DNA of 6,693 bases, from contig JACDEN010000147.1 in the NCBI GenBank assembly GCA_013816415.1, forward strand, positions 1 to 6,693. Direction: 5' to 3'. This document shows positions 1 to 5,519 of this stretch, piece after piece. Position 1 is the first letter of the stretch. Each line of letters opens with the position of its first letter. The translations under genes and the position numbers were made by a program. Below the pieces are notes generated by a model. It did not search any database. It saw nothing but the letters and a program-made list of their open reading frames with translations, and was not told the origin of the DNA. This stretch comes from Planctomycetota bacterium (lineage in GTDB: Bacteria > Planctomycetota > UBA11346).

Positions 1-68
1 CTTATGCGCGGCGGCGAGGCTTTGCCCTCTTCGAGGATCGAGGCCAGATGCGGCCGGCCCTCATTCAC
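1..68 (-). CDS. Possible 5' end of a divergent gene, cut by the window edge
   Basis: Read on the minus strand from a GTG at 68-66, this stretch stays open to the window edge and gives a protein-like N-terminus (VNEGRPHLASILEEGKASPP). No clear Shine-Dalgarno sequence precedes the GTG, and an open frame of 22 codons is common by chance in GC-rich DNA. If real, it would be divergent from the esterase gene, leaving 69-184 as a shared upstream region. I see no convincing promoter there. The product cannot be assigned. Confidence 0.22.
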   Translation of the reverse strand, partial: MNEGRPHLASILEEGKASPPRI

Positions 69-172
69 ACATCGACCGACCCGCCGCGCTCGCGATCGCT
101 GCAGCTGGAGATGTAACCCGGTGCGAATGGAGTTGTCATCGCATCACGAGCCGAAAGATGTCCGACCATATC

Positions 173-177
173 GGAGG
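173..177 (+). promoter_or_regulatory. Ribosome binding site that sets the esterase start
   Basis: GGAGG lies 7 nt before the in-frame GTG at 185. The alternative in-frame ATG at 158 has no comparable purine-rich site upstream. The spacing therefore favours GTG 185 as the true start, which removes nine residues from the longest possible reading. Confidence 0.7.
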
Positions 178-184
178 CAATACC

Positions 185-1294
185 GTGAACGACTCGTCCA
201 GGCCCTCGGTCGATGTGTCGGATCTGGATGCGCACATGCGCGCGGGCGCCGTCGATGCAGCGGGCCTGCGTTGGCATGCGCCGACCGGAGAGCCGATCGC
301 GGTACGCGGCCTCGCCTGGTTCGCCGCCGAGCGGCGGTACCGGCGCCTGCCGCTCGCGCCGCGCCTCGCGATCAGACCGGCGGTCGACGAACTGGCCAAC
401 TGCACCGCCGGCGCGCAGCTGCATCTGATCACCGACTCCAGACGGCTGTCGCTGCGCGCTCGGCTCGGCAGTTTCGGGCTGATGCACCACATGGCCGCGA
501 CCGGCCAAAGCGGATTCGACTGCTACGTCGGCGCCCCGGGAGCCGAGGAATACGTCAGCACCACGATCTGGGACCAGAAGCTCAGCGCGATCACCTGTCC
601 GCTCTACGACGGTACACAGCGCGCACGGCGCAGCGTCATCATCAACTTCCCGCTCTATCAGGGAGTCCTCGAACTGGCGATCGGCATCGACGCCGACGCC
701 GCTCTCGCGCCTCCCGAACCGATGCGCATCGCCCGGCCGATCGTGTGGTATGGCACCTCGATCACCCAGGGCGGCTGCGCCTCGCGGCCGGGGATGGCGC
801 ACACCAACATCCTCGCGCGCCGGCTCGGCGCCGAGATCCTCAATCTCGGATTCTCCGGCAATGGCCAGGGCGAGCCCGAGCTCGCGCACCTGCTCTCGGA
901 TATTCCGGATCCCGCGTGTCTGGTCCTCGACTTCGACGGCAACTGCTATCCGGACGAGAAGCTCTCGGGCAATCTCCCGGAATTCATCCGCATCTACCGC
1001 GCGGTGCATCCGCAGGTGCCGATCCTGGTCATGACCAGGCCGCCGTACGCCAGCGAGCGCATACATGAGCGCGAGCGGATCGCCCGCGAAGCCCGCGTCG
1101 GCATCCAGCAGCGCGTGGTCGAGATCCTGCAGGCGGCCGGCGACCGCGCGCTCACGTTCTGCGACGTCGCGGCGATCCTGCCTGCATCGTATGTCGATGG
1201 CACGGTCGACGGAGGCCATCCCACGGATCTCGGTTTTCAACTGCTCGCCGATGCGCTCGCGGCTCCGCTGCGCGGCGTGCTGCGCGGGCGCTGA
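185..1294 (+). CDS. SGNH/GDSL hydrolase with N-terminal GxDLY domain (probable carbohydrate or acyl esterase)
   Basis: This is a predicted esterase of the SGNH fold, 369 residues from GTG 185. The N-terminal half (about 20-180) is a beta-rich accessory domain with the GFDCY sequence at 110-114, matching the GxDLY signature of this subfamily with Leu replaced by Cys. The C-terminal half (about 185-365) carries the four SGNH blocks: nucleophile Ser192 in GTSITQGG, Gly225 in LNLGFSGNG, Asn253 in DFDGNCY, and Asp342 and His345 in DGGHPTDLGF. All catalytic and oxyanion residues are present, so the enzyme should be active. I see no obvious signal peptide from this start, which suggests a cytoplasmic enzyme, though an upstream start is possible. 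Related proteins are thought to remove acyl groups from sugars or glycans; the substrate here is inferred, not shown. It lies upstream of the DoxX gene in the same direction with a 121-nt gap, so co-transcription is possible but not evident. The long antisense reading frame across the gene is a codon-bias shadow. Confidence 0.9.
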   Translation: MNDSSRPSVDVSDLDAHMRAGAVDAAGLRWHAPTGEPIAVRGLAWFAAERRYRRLPLAPRLAIRPAVDELANCTAGAQLHLITDSRRLSLRARLGSFGLMHHMAATGQSGFDCYVGAPGAEEYVSTTIWDQKLSAITCPLYDGTQRARRSVIINFPLYQGVLELAIGIDADAALAPPEPMRIARPIVWYGTSITQGGCASRPGMAHTNILARRLGAEILNLGFSGNGQGEPELAHLLSDIPDPACLVLDFDGNCYPDEKLSGNLPEFIRIYRAVHPQVPILVMTRPPYASERIHERERIAREARVGIQQRVVEILQAAGDRALTFCDVAAILPASYVDGTVDGGHPTDLGFQLLADALAAPLRGVLRGR

Positions 1295-1346
1295 TCCGAA
1301 GCATCCACGGTCCGCTGATCGACGCTCCGCTCGTGGGGACGTGGAA

Positions 1347-1365
1347 AGCGGGGGAATCTTCCGCT
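1347..1365. repeat. Short inverted repeat between the esterase and doxX-like genes
   Basis: AGCGG at 1347-1351 pairs with CCGCT at 1361-1365 around a 9-nt centre, and two G-U pairs could extend it in RNA. There is no T-run after it, so it is not a classical intrinsic terminator. It lies in the 121-nt gap and could be a weak hairpin or simply chance. Confidence 0.25.
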
Positions 1366-1415
1366 ATCCAGGACCACGGATGATCACACGATCCCCCTCC
1401 TACCCTGGAGTGCGC

Positions 1416-1838
1416 ATGCTGCCCATACTGCATCCCCCGGAAACCGGCTACCGCACCTCGTTGGGCCTGCTGGCGGTGCGTCTGGTCATCGGCTCCGCCT
1501 TCATGCTCCATGGCTGGAGCAAGATCCAGCATCCGATGACCTGGATGGGCGACGCGTTTCCCGGCGTGCTGCAGGCGCTGGCGGCGTTTTCGGAATTCGG
1601 CGGCGGAGCCTGCTGGATCCTCGGCCTGCTCACCCCGCTCGCCTCGCTCGGCATCCTCTCGACCATGGCGGTGGCGATGATGTTCCATCTCAAGCGCGGA
1701 GATCCATTCGTGCTCATGAGCCAGGAGCTCAAGCCGACCTTCGAGCCGGCGTTCGCCTATCTCAGCGTCGCCCTGCTCCTTTTGTTCGCGGGACCCGGCC
1801 GATTCTCGGCAGACGCCGCGCTCACGAAGCGCAGCTGA
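1416..1838 (+). CDS. DoxX family membrane protein
   Basis: This is a 140-residue integral membrane protein of the DoxX/DoxD-like superfamily. Four hydrophobic segments are visible at about 16-35, 53-72, 74-92 and 111-128. The family pattern is present: an Arg in helix 1 followed by GSAFMLHGWSKI (26-37), then SEFGGGACWILGLLTPLAS (59-77) with the conserved Glu60 and the Gly-Leu-x-Thr-Pro turn. DoxX proteins are named after a subunit of an archaeal thiosulfate:quinone oxidoreductase. Most bacterial members have no proven reaction and are linked loosely to redox or oxidative-stress functions, so no specific role is claimed. ATG 1416 is preferred because GGAG at 1407-1410 lies 5 nt before it; ATG 1380 would add 12 residues that are not typical of the family. 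The gene converges with the AraC-type regulator, 33 nt away, and no clear terminator is visible between them. Confidence 0.9.
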   Translation: MLPILHPPETGYRTSLGLLAVRLVIGSAFMLHGWSKIQHPMTWMGDAFPGVLQALAAFSEFGGGACWILGLLTPLASLGILSTMAVAMMFHLKRGDPFVLMSQELKPTFEPAFAYLSVALLLLFAGPGRFSADAALTKRS

Positions 1839-1871
1839 ACCAGGTCACGCCCTTTGGCACGTGCGGAGTGA

Positions 1872-2717
1872 TCAGCGCTTCCAGCGGGAATCCCTCCGGA
1901 ACCGCGACGGCGGCGACCCGAAGTGCGCGGCGAACGCGGTGGCGAAGTGCTTGGGATCGCCGAATCCGCTGAGCCGCGCGATCTCGACGATCGACCGTTC
2001 GTCGCCTTCGCGGGAAAGCATCCGCCGCGCATCCTCGAGCCTGAGGCGGATGATGTACCGGGCCGGACCGACGCCCATGCGCGAACGGAAAGTCCTGGTG
2101 AAATGGTCCTCGCTGAGGTGGACCGCCGCGGCGATCTCGCCGACCGCTATCGGCTCGCGGAACCGGCGCTCGATGTGCGCGACCGCTGCTGCGACCATCC
2201 GCTCGGTGGCATCGGCGGCGTCGCCCGCGCCGACGCGCGCGCGTTCGCGCGCGATCAGGCCGAGCAGGGCCAGCAGGTAGCCTGCGGCACTGGTCCGCCA
2301 TCCCGTCCCGCCGCCTGCGTACGCTGCGATCATCGCATCGAAGACCTGCTTCGCCTCCACATGCGCTGCCGACGACAGGCGCACACCGCGCGGAAGCGTC
2401 CGTGCGTTTGTGCCCCGGGCGGCATCGCCTCCTGGAATCCGGTAGCGGACCACGCGGCAGACGTACGCGCCCCGGCTCGCATCACCGATGCCGCTGAACT
2501 CATCGCCCCGCAGATATCCGTAGGCGTGCCCCGCTTCGCTGACCATCGCGCGGCCATTGAGGACTCCTTGGACACGTCCACCCGAGACGAGATCGATCTC
2601 GTGCTCCTCGAGGCGGTGATCCCCATAGATGCGGCCAGGAGGATCGGACACCTGAACGGCCAGCAGGATCTGCGGTAGCCCGGCGATCGGCAGGCCTGGA
2701 TCGATATGGGAAGTCAT
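1872..2717 (-). CDS. AraC/XylS-family transcriptional regulator with N-terminal cupin-like domain
   Basis: This is a predicted DNA-binding regulator of 281 residues from ATG 2717. The last 110 or so residues form the double helix-turn-helix domain typical of AraC proteins. The first HTH lies around IAVGEIAAAVHLSEDHFTRTF. The second lies around SIVEIARLSGFGDPKHFATAF, followed by the usual FGSPPSRFRR tail. The N-terminal part (about 1-150) resembles the small-ligand-sensing cupin domain of the family, with segments such as EHEIDLVSGG and YLRGDEFSG; the effector is unknown. An in-frame GTG at 2774 would give 300 residues, but that start overlaps a strong dyad (2766-2794), so ATG 2717 is preferred. 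Neither start has a good ribosome binding site. The gene is divergent from the PhyH-like dioxygenase gene, a common arrangement for a regulator and its target, so local control of the dioxygenase is a reasonable inference. Confidence 0.9.
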   Translation of the reverse strand: MTSHIDPGLPIAGLPQILLAVQVSDPPGRIYGDHRLEEHEIDLVSGGRVQGVLNGRAMVSEAGHAYGYLRGDEFSGIGDASRGAYVCRVVRYRIPGGDAARGTNARTLPRGVRLSSAAHVEAKQVFDAMIAAYAGGGTGWRTSAAGYLLALLGLIARERARVGAGDAADATERMVAAAVAHIERRFREPIAVGEIAAAVHLSEDHFTRTFRSRMGVGPARYIIRLRLEDARRMLSREGDERSIVEIARLSGFGDPKHFATAFAAHFGSPPSRFRRDSRWKR

Positions 2718-2765
2718 GCGGGCATCGTCGCGATCCTGGCCGCTGACGCCACGAGCGATCTCCCA

Positions 2766-2794
2766 CGTCACCACGGTTTTCCAAACCTGTGACG
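2766..2794. promoter_or_regulatory. Candidate operator: two-part dyad between divergent araC-like and phyH-like genes
   Basis: CGTCAC (2766-2771) is the exact inverse complement of GTGACG (2789-2794). Nested inside, GGTTT (2775-2779) pairs with AAACC (2783-2787) around a TCC centre. The left spacer is CAC and the right spacer a single T, giving 11 matched pairs in 29 nt. It sits 56 nt before the dioxygenase start and 48 nt before the regulator's preferred start, where an operator would be expected. AraC proteins more often bind direct repeats, so it could belong to another regulator or form an mRNA hairpin. Confidence 0.45.
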
Positions 2795-2850
2795 ATCATT
2801 CGCACTGGAACCGAGAGCAGGCGATCCATCATCCTCGCCAGGGATCCCGC

Positions 2851-3636
2851 ATGCCCATGACCACATTCCAGCCACATCTGCTTGAACGCTATGAACAGGA
2901 TGGCGAGGTAACCATCAATTCACCGTTCACATCCGCACAGATAGCGTCAGCGGCGACCGTTGTCGACCGGCTGCTTCCCGCTCCTCGCCCGGGAGAACCA
3001 TCCAAGAGCCACCGCCTCGACCGCTGCAACGATTTTTTCGACCCCGAACTCATTGATCTCGTGCAGCATCCATTCATCGAGGATCTCGCTCGCACCATTC
3101 TCAAAACCGATTCGGTGCGGTTCTTTTCGACGCACGTCGCGAAAAGCCTGCCCCAGCCCGACCGGCCATTCTCATTCTGGGAGCACGTCGACGTCGCCTG
3201 CACCACGGCGGATTGGCAGTCGGCACCACGTCGCATGATCGTCGGCCTCGCGGTCTGGCTAGTCGACGTCGATATCGATACGGCGCCCCTGATGTACCGA
3301 CCTGGAAGCCATCGCATGCTTGCAGCTGAGATGGACCGTCATCCGCGTGCGCTCGATGATCCGATCGGCATCGAGGAGCTCCCGCGGCTGGACTTCCCAC
3401 CCGCGATCCCGCTGCTGGCGCGGGCCGGGCAGGTGACCGCGCTGACCACCGCAATGGTCCATGGCGCGTCGGTCTGCACCGGCCCCCTCCCGCGCAAGGT
3501 GCTGTTCATCAATTTCACGCCGGCGTCCCATCCGGTACGCGCGAACATGGCCTGGCAGCAGGCACGCGCGCTCTACCAGGCGCAGCTGCGGCCTCACCTG
3601 CGGGTTGATCGGCAGCATCTGGTCGGACCGGGGTGA
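2851..3636 (+). CDS. Phytanoyl-CoA dioxygenase (PhyH)-like Fe(II)/2-oxoglutarate oxygenase
   Basis: This is a predicted non-haem iron oxygenase of 261 residues, close to the usual family length. Enzymes of this family hydroxylate or otherwise oxidise a substrate while converting 2-oxoglutarate and O2 to succinate and CO2. The iron-binding triad is visible as His112-x-Asp114 in FWEHVDVAC and His204 in TTAMVHGAS. Arg215, eleven residues after the distal His, is in the right place to bind 2-oxoglutarate. The PGSHR segment at 151-155 is the typical PhyH turn. All key residues are present, so activity is expected. The substrate is not recognisable; bacterial members act on widely varied small molecules. 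ATG 2851 is chosen because AGGGA at 2840-2844 lies 6 nt upstream; ATG 2857 is an alternative. The gene is divergent from the AraC regulator, across the dyad at 2766-2794, and converges with the membrane-protein gene, leaving 3 nt. Confidence 0.85.
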   Translation: MPMTTFQPHLLERYEQDGEVTINSPFTSAQIASAATVVDRLLPAPRPGEPSKSHRLDRCNDFFDPELIDLVQHPFIEDLARTILKTDSVRFFSTHVAKSLPQPDRPFSFWEHVDVACTTADWQSAPRRMIVGLAVWLVDVDIDTAPLMYRPGSHRMLAAEMDRHPRALDDPIGIEELPRLDFPPAIPLLARAGQVTALTTAMVHGASVCTGPLPRKVLFINFTPASHPVRANMAWQQARALYQAQLRPHLRVDRQHLVGPG

Positions 3637-3643
3637 CGGTCAC
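3633..3643. repeat. Small palindrome spanning two convergent stop codons
   Basis: GTGAC-G-GTCAC is a perfect 5-bp inverted repeat that contains the TGA of the dioxygenase gene on the plus strand and the TGA of the membrane-protein gene on the minus strand. It is too short, and its centre too tight, to act as a terminator by itself. It mostly shows how tightly the two genes converge. Confidence 0.5.
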
Positions 3644-4572
3644 GCCCGCAGCTCATGGCCGTACACGTCATAGAGGAGCTGCGATGCAAACGACAGGATG
3701 AACAGGAAGGCCGCCACGATGACGGCATCCATGCGGGCATTCAGCACGCCGCATTTCCCCAAAATCAGCAGCGGACACAGGTAGGATACCAGCCGCAGGG
3801 TGCCCTTGAACGAGAATGGGTAATCATCGCGCCAGGCGAGATACCCCCCGAACCAGGAGGCCAGTGCGATCACCGGTCCACCGATCATCGCGTGCGCGAG
3901 GACGCCCGGAATGCCGAGGCCGAGCAGCGATTGCGAGGCCCAGATGAAGCCGCCAATCTTCGCATGCGAGTTGAATGGCAGCAGGAGCCCCGCCAGCCGT
4001 GGCCATGGGATGCTCACCGCATGGTATTTCCGATAATAATCGACATTGAAGACAATGGTCGCGAACAAGACGATCAGATTCTCGATCACCCCCATCGCTG
4101 TGAGATCGTTGCTGAACATCATCGTCAGCAGGCACAGGCACAGGATTCCGAAGGCTGCCAGGATCGGATCGTGGTTGGCGCCTGCGAGGTAGAACGAGTA
4201 CAGGCACACCGCCGCCATGACCGACAGGGACAAGGCATCGTGCGCCGGCTGGACGGTCACATTGACGAACTGCAGAGCGATGAAGGCCGCGATCAGGATG
4301 CCGACGAGGCAGACATCGATGAGACGCTGTTTTTCCAACGCATCCCACAGATGCACGGCCAGCGAGCCGGTGAACAAAAAGAGGGACAGGTTGTAGAACC
4401 ACCAGAACGGCTTGCCGTAGAACAGGCTGATGGGCTGGGAGAATATGGTGAGGTGATTGCTGACATAGCCGGCCACGATCACCGTGACCGTGACCACGGA
4501 CAGGACGAACATCGAGGGTCGCTTCACGGCTTGGCGCCGAGATGCCGCCGCGGACCGGTGGAGCAGTTGCAT
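3640..4572 (-). CDS. Polytopic integral membrane protein, family not recognised
   Basis: The 310-residue product from ATG 4572 is strongly hydrophobic with about nine or ten membrane spans. The clearest are near residues 21-37, 57-75, 84-103, 112-130, 134-153 and 159-178, with further segments over about 190-305. The N-terminus (1-20) is basic (RR, KR) and should stay in the cytoplasm. No transporter, kinase or enzyme motif is recognisable. Polar residues near membranes, such as the His/Asn-rich PFNSHAKIGGFIWASQS stretch, could mark a functional site. ATG 4599 and upstream codons are in frame, but the reading frame soon enters IS3 DNA at 4613, so the native 5' end or promoter may have been replaced. 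No good ribosome binding site precedes either ATG. Codon use looks somewhat less GC-biased than in the genes to the left. It could be a permease-like or sensor membrane protein; no function is claimed. Confidence 0.8.
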   Translation of the reverse strand: MQLLHRSAAASRRQAVKRPSMFVLSVVTVTVIVAGYVSNHLTIFSQPISLFYGKPFWWFYNLSLFLFTGSLAVHLWDALEKQRLIDVCLVGILIAAFIALQFVNVTVQPAHDALSLSVMAAVCLYSFYLAGANHDPILAAFGILCLCLLTMMFSNDLTAMGVIENLIVLFATIVFNVDYYRKYHAVSIPWPRLAGLLLPFNSHAKIGGFIWASQSLLGLGIPGVLAHAMIGGPVIALASWFGGYLAWRDDYPFSFKGTLRLVSYLCPLLILGKCGVLNARMDAVIVAAFLFILSFASQLLYDVYGHELRA

Positions 4573-4586
4573 AATACGGACATCCG

Positions 4587-4616
4587 ACCATATCAGCATG
4601 AAGTCGGAGATGTGAA
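4587..4616 (-). promoter_or_regulatory. Possible hybrid promoter formed at the IS3 end
   Basis: On the minus strand TTCACA (4616-4611) is followed after 18 nt by TATGGT (4592-4587), resembling sigma-70 -35 and -10 boxes with one and two mismatches. The -35-like box spans the last four bases of the IS3 terminus plus two flanking bases. The -10-like box ends 14 nt before ATG 4572, so the transcript would have almost no leader. This is a weak prediction. Confidence 0.25.
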
Positions 4617-4642
4617 CCTCCCCCGAAGTTGCGTACGTCTTG
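4613..4642 (-). repeat. IS3-family terminal inverted repeat (downstream end)
   Basis: The segment starts with TGAACCTCCCCCGAAGTTGC on the plus strand. IS3-family elements typically end in TGA followed by a C-rich run. It lies immediately after the OrfB stop codon at 4645-4643, where the downstream terminal repeat belongs. The matching upstream repeat is not visible in the window, so no target duplication can be defined. Confidence 0.6.
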
Positions 4643-4696
4643 TTAAGCGGCTTTGGCCCGCTGGAGTTCGAATTCCACCGGGCTGATATTGCCGAT
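4643..4696 (-). pseudogene. IS3-family transposase OrfB, C-terminal remnant
   Basis: The minus strand reads IGNISPVEFELQRAKAA followed by TAA at 4645-4643. This is the characteristic end of IS3 OrfB proteins (x-G-x-I/L-S-P-x-x-F-E). Only 17 codons remain. The fragment begins abruptly at 4696, where the sequence switches to the plus-strand OrfB core. The residues are what one would expect immediately after the HTS at which the plus-strand core stops, so this looks like its displaced C-terminus. Confidence 0.75.
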
Positions 4697-5140
4697 GACA
4701 TGCCCAACCAGCGCTGGGTCACCGACATCACGTACATCCCAACCGAGGAAGGATGGCTCTACTTGGCGGCGATCATGGATCTCCACTCACGGCGTATCGT
4801 CGGATGGGCCATGCAGCCAACGATGCATCGCAGCTTGGTTCTGAAGGCGCTGGACATGGCCGTACGTGAACGTCGTCCCCAACCTGGCCTCGTGCATCAC
4901 AGCGATCGGGGAAGCCAGTATGCCAGCGACGATTACCGAGCTGCGCTCGCCGCTCAGGGTATGATCGCCAGCATGAGCCGTCGGGGAGGTTGTTATGACA
5001 ACGCGGCTGCCGAAAGCTTCTGGCACACCCTGAAGAACGAGTTGATCCATCGATCTTTTTTCCAGACTCGCGCGCAAGCCCAACAAGCGATCTTCGAGTA
5101 CATCGAAGTATTCTACAACCGTGTCCGACGTCACACCTCC
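4697..5140 (+). pseudogene. IS3-family transposase OrfB, catalytic core fragment
   Basis: About 148 residues of an rve-type DDE integrase core are readable without a frameshift, from DMPNQRWVTDITY to VFYNRVRRHTS. All three catalytic acids are kept: Asp in WVTDITY (codon 4724), Asp in HHSDRGSQY (codon 4904) and Glu in DNAAAESFW (codon 5012). The second and third are separated by 35 residues, matching the DD(35)E rule. The N-terminal DNA-binding portion of OrfB, and OrfA, are missing. The C-terminus is replaced by 13 unrelated residues from the antisense of the neighbouring IS4 gene before a stop at 5180-5182. An ORF with ATG at 4640 or 4700 could still be translated, but it would lack the DNA-recognition region and should be inactive. 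The intact frame suggests the rearrangement is recent. Confidence 0.85.
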
Positions 5141-5391
5141 AGCGTGGTACGACAGACAGTGCCACGAATTCCGAGATGGTAGAGTTTGGTCGGAACAGCC
5201 CGCAAGCAGGATTCAATGTCCCGCAGACTTTCGCGACCGGTCAGTTGGGCAAACGCCATGCACAAGAACTGATCGAGGCAGGTGAAGCGACGGCATGGGC
5301 GTTGCTCAGGGTACCGTCGCATGCAACGCCAGAAGGCTTTCAGCGGCAGGAGGTCCATGACCTGCGCGAACACCAAGCTTCCAGAGTACAT
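5141..5391 (-). pseudogene. IS4-family transposase (DUF4372-type), N-terminal fragment
   Basis: The minus strand from ATG 5391 encodes MYSGSLVFAQVMDLLPLKAF, then RFTCLDQFLCMAFAQLTGRESLRDIE and KLYHLGIRGTVCRTTL. This is the hallmark N-terminus of IS4-family transposases that begin with a DUF4372 domain. About 84 residues remain of a protein usually near 380, so the whole DDE catalytic domain is lost. The frame is cut at 5140/5141 by IS3 DNA and stops four codons later at 5131. ATG 5391 is chosen over the upstream ATG 5406 because AGGAGG lies 4 nt before it. Confidence 0.85.
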
Positions 5392-5395
5392 CCCG

Positions 5396-5401
5396 CCTCC
5401 T
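5396..5401 (-). promoter_or_regulatory. Ribosome binding site of the IS4-type transposase fragment
   Basis: AGGAGG on the minus strand lies 4 nt before ATG 5391. It is the strongest Shine-Dalgarno match in the window and fixes the start of this truncated gene. Confidence 0.65.
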
Positions 5402-5419
5402 GTCAAGGAGCCGGATTGC

Positions 5420-5431
5420 CCCCAAAAGGGG
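5420..5431. repeat. CCCC-AAAA-GGGG hairpin in the IS4 leader
   Basis: Perfect 4-bp arms surround a four-base A loop, 28 nt upstream of the IS4-type ATG. In other IS elements (IS10, IS50) leader hairpins limit translation of transcripts entering from outside. A similar role here is only a suggestion, given the short stem. Confidence 0.35.
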
Positions 5432-5519
5432 ATTCTCCAGCGAAGTCGTTCCCGAACCTACCGCCCGTTTCTCGCGGTTTTTACCCGTCGTTTAGCTAGA
5501 GGCAGTCCCGACCAGGCGG

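Larger units (their letters stand above)
4613..5391. mobile_element. Mosaic of truncated IS3- and IS4-family elements
   Basis: Three transposase fragments lie end to end without spacers: an IS3 terminus with the OrfB C-terminus (minus, 4613-4696), an IS3 OrfB catalytic core (plus, 4697-5140) and an IS4-family N-terminus (minus, 5141-5391). Only one IS3 end is recognisable, and neither transposase is complete, so the block should be immobile. The outer limit of the IS4 part to the right of 5391 is not defined; its leader and terminus probably lie within 5392-5519. Confidence 0.75.

Noticed and set aside
65..1240. Open frame of 391 codons on the minus strand over the esterase gene
   Set aside because: The plus strand has full SGNH and GxDLY motifs and a good ribosome binding site. 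The minus frame is an Arg/Asp/Ala-rich shadow typical of GC-rich coding DNA.
1839..1871. Terminator between the DoxX and AraC genes
   Set aside because: The 33-nt gap holds no stable stem and no T-run on either strand.
1923..2678. Open frame of 251 codons on the plus strand opposite the AraC gene
   Set aside because: The minus strand encodes an unmistakable AraC HTH domain. The plus-strand frame has no domain and no ribosome binding site.
1843..3647. Ten-base repeat GGTCACGCCC at 1843 and 3638, both at convergent gene ends
   Set aside because: Ten-base repeats are expected many times by chance in a window this size, and the flanking bases do not match.
3655..4686. Open frame of 343 codons on the plus strand opposite the membrane-protein gene
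   Set aside because: Its product is extremely rich in Gln, Arg, His and Glu, as expected for the antisense of hydrophobic codons, and it has no recognisable domain.
5460..5482. ACCGC/GCGGT hairpin followed by five T, resembling an intrinsic terminator
   Set aside because: The stem is only 5 bp with a 9-nt loop, and no plus-strand gene ends just before it.
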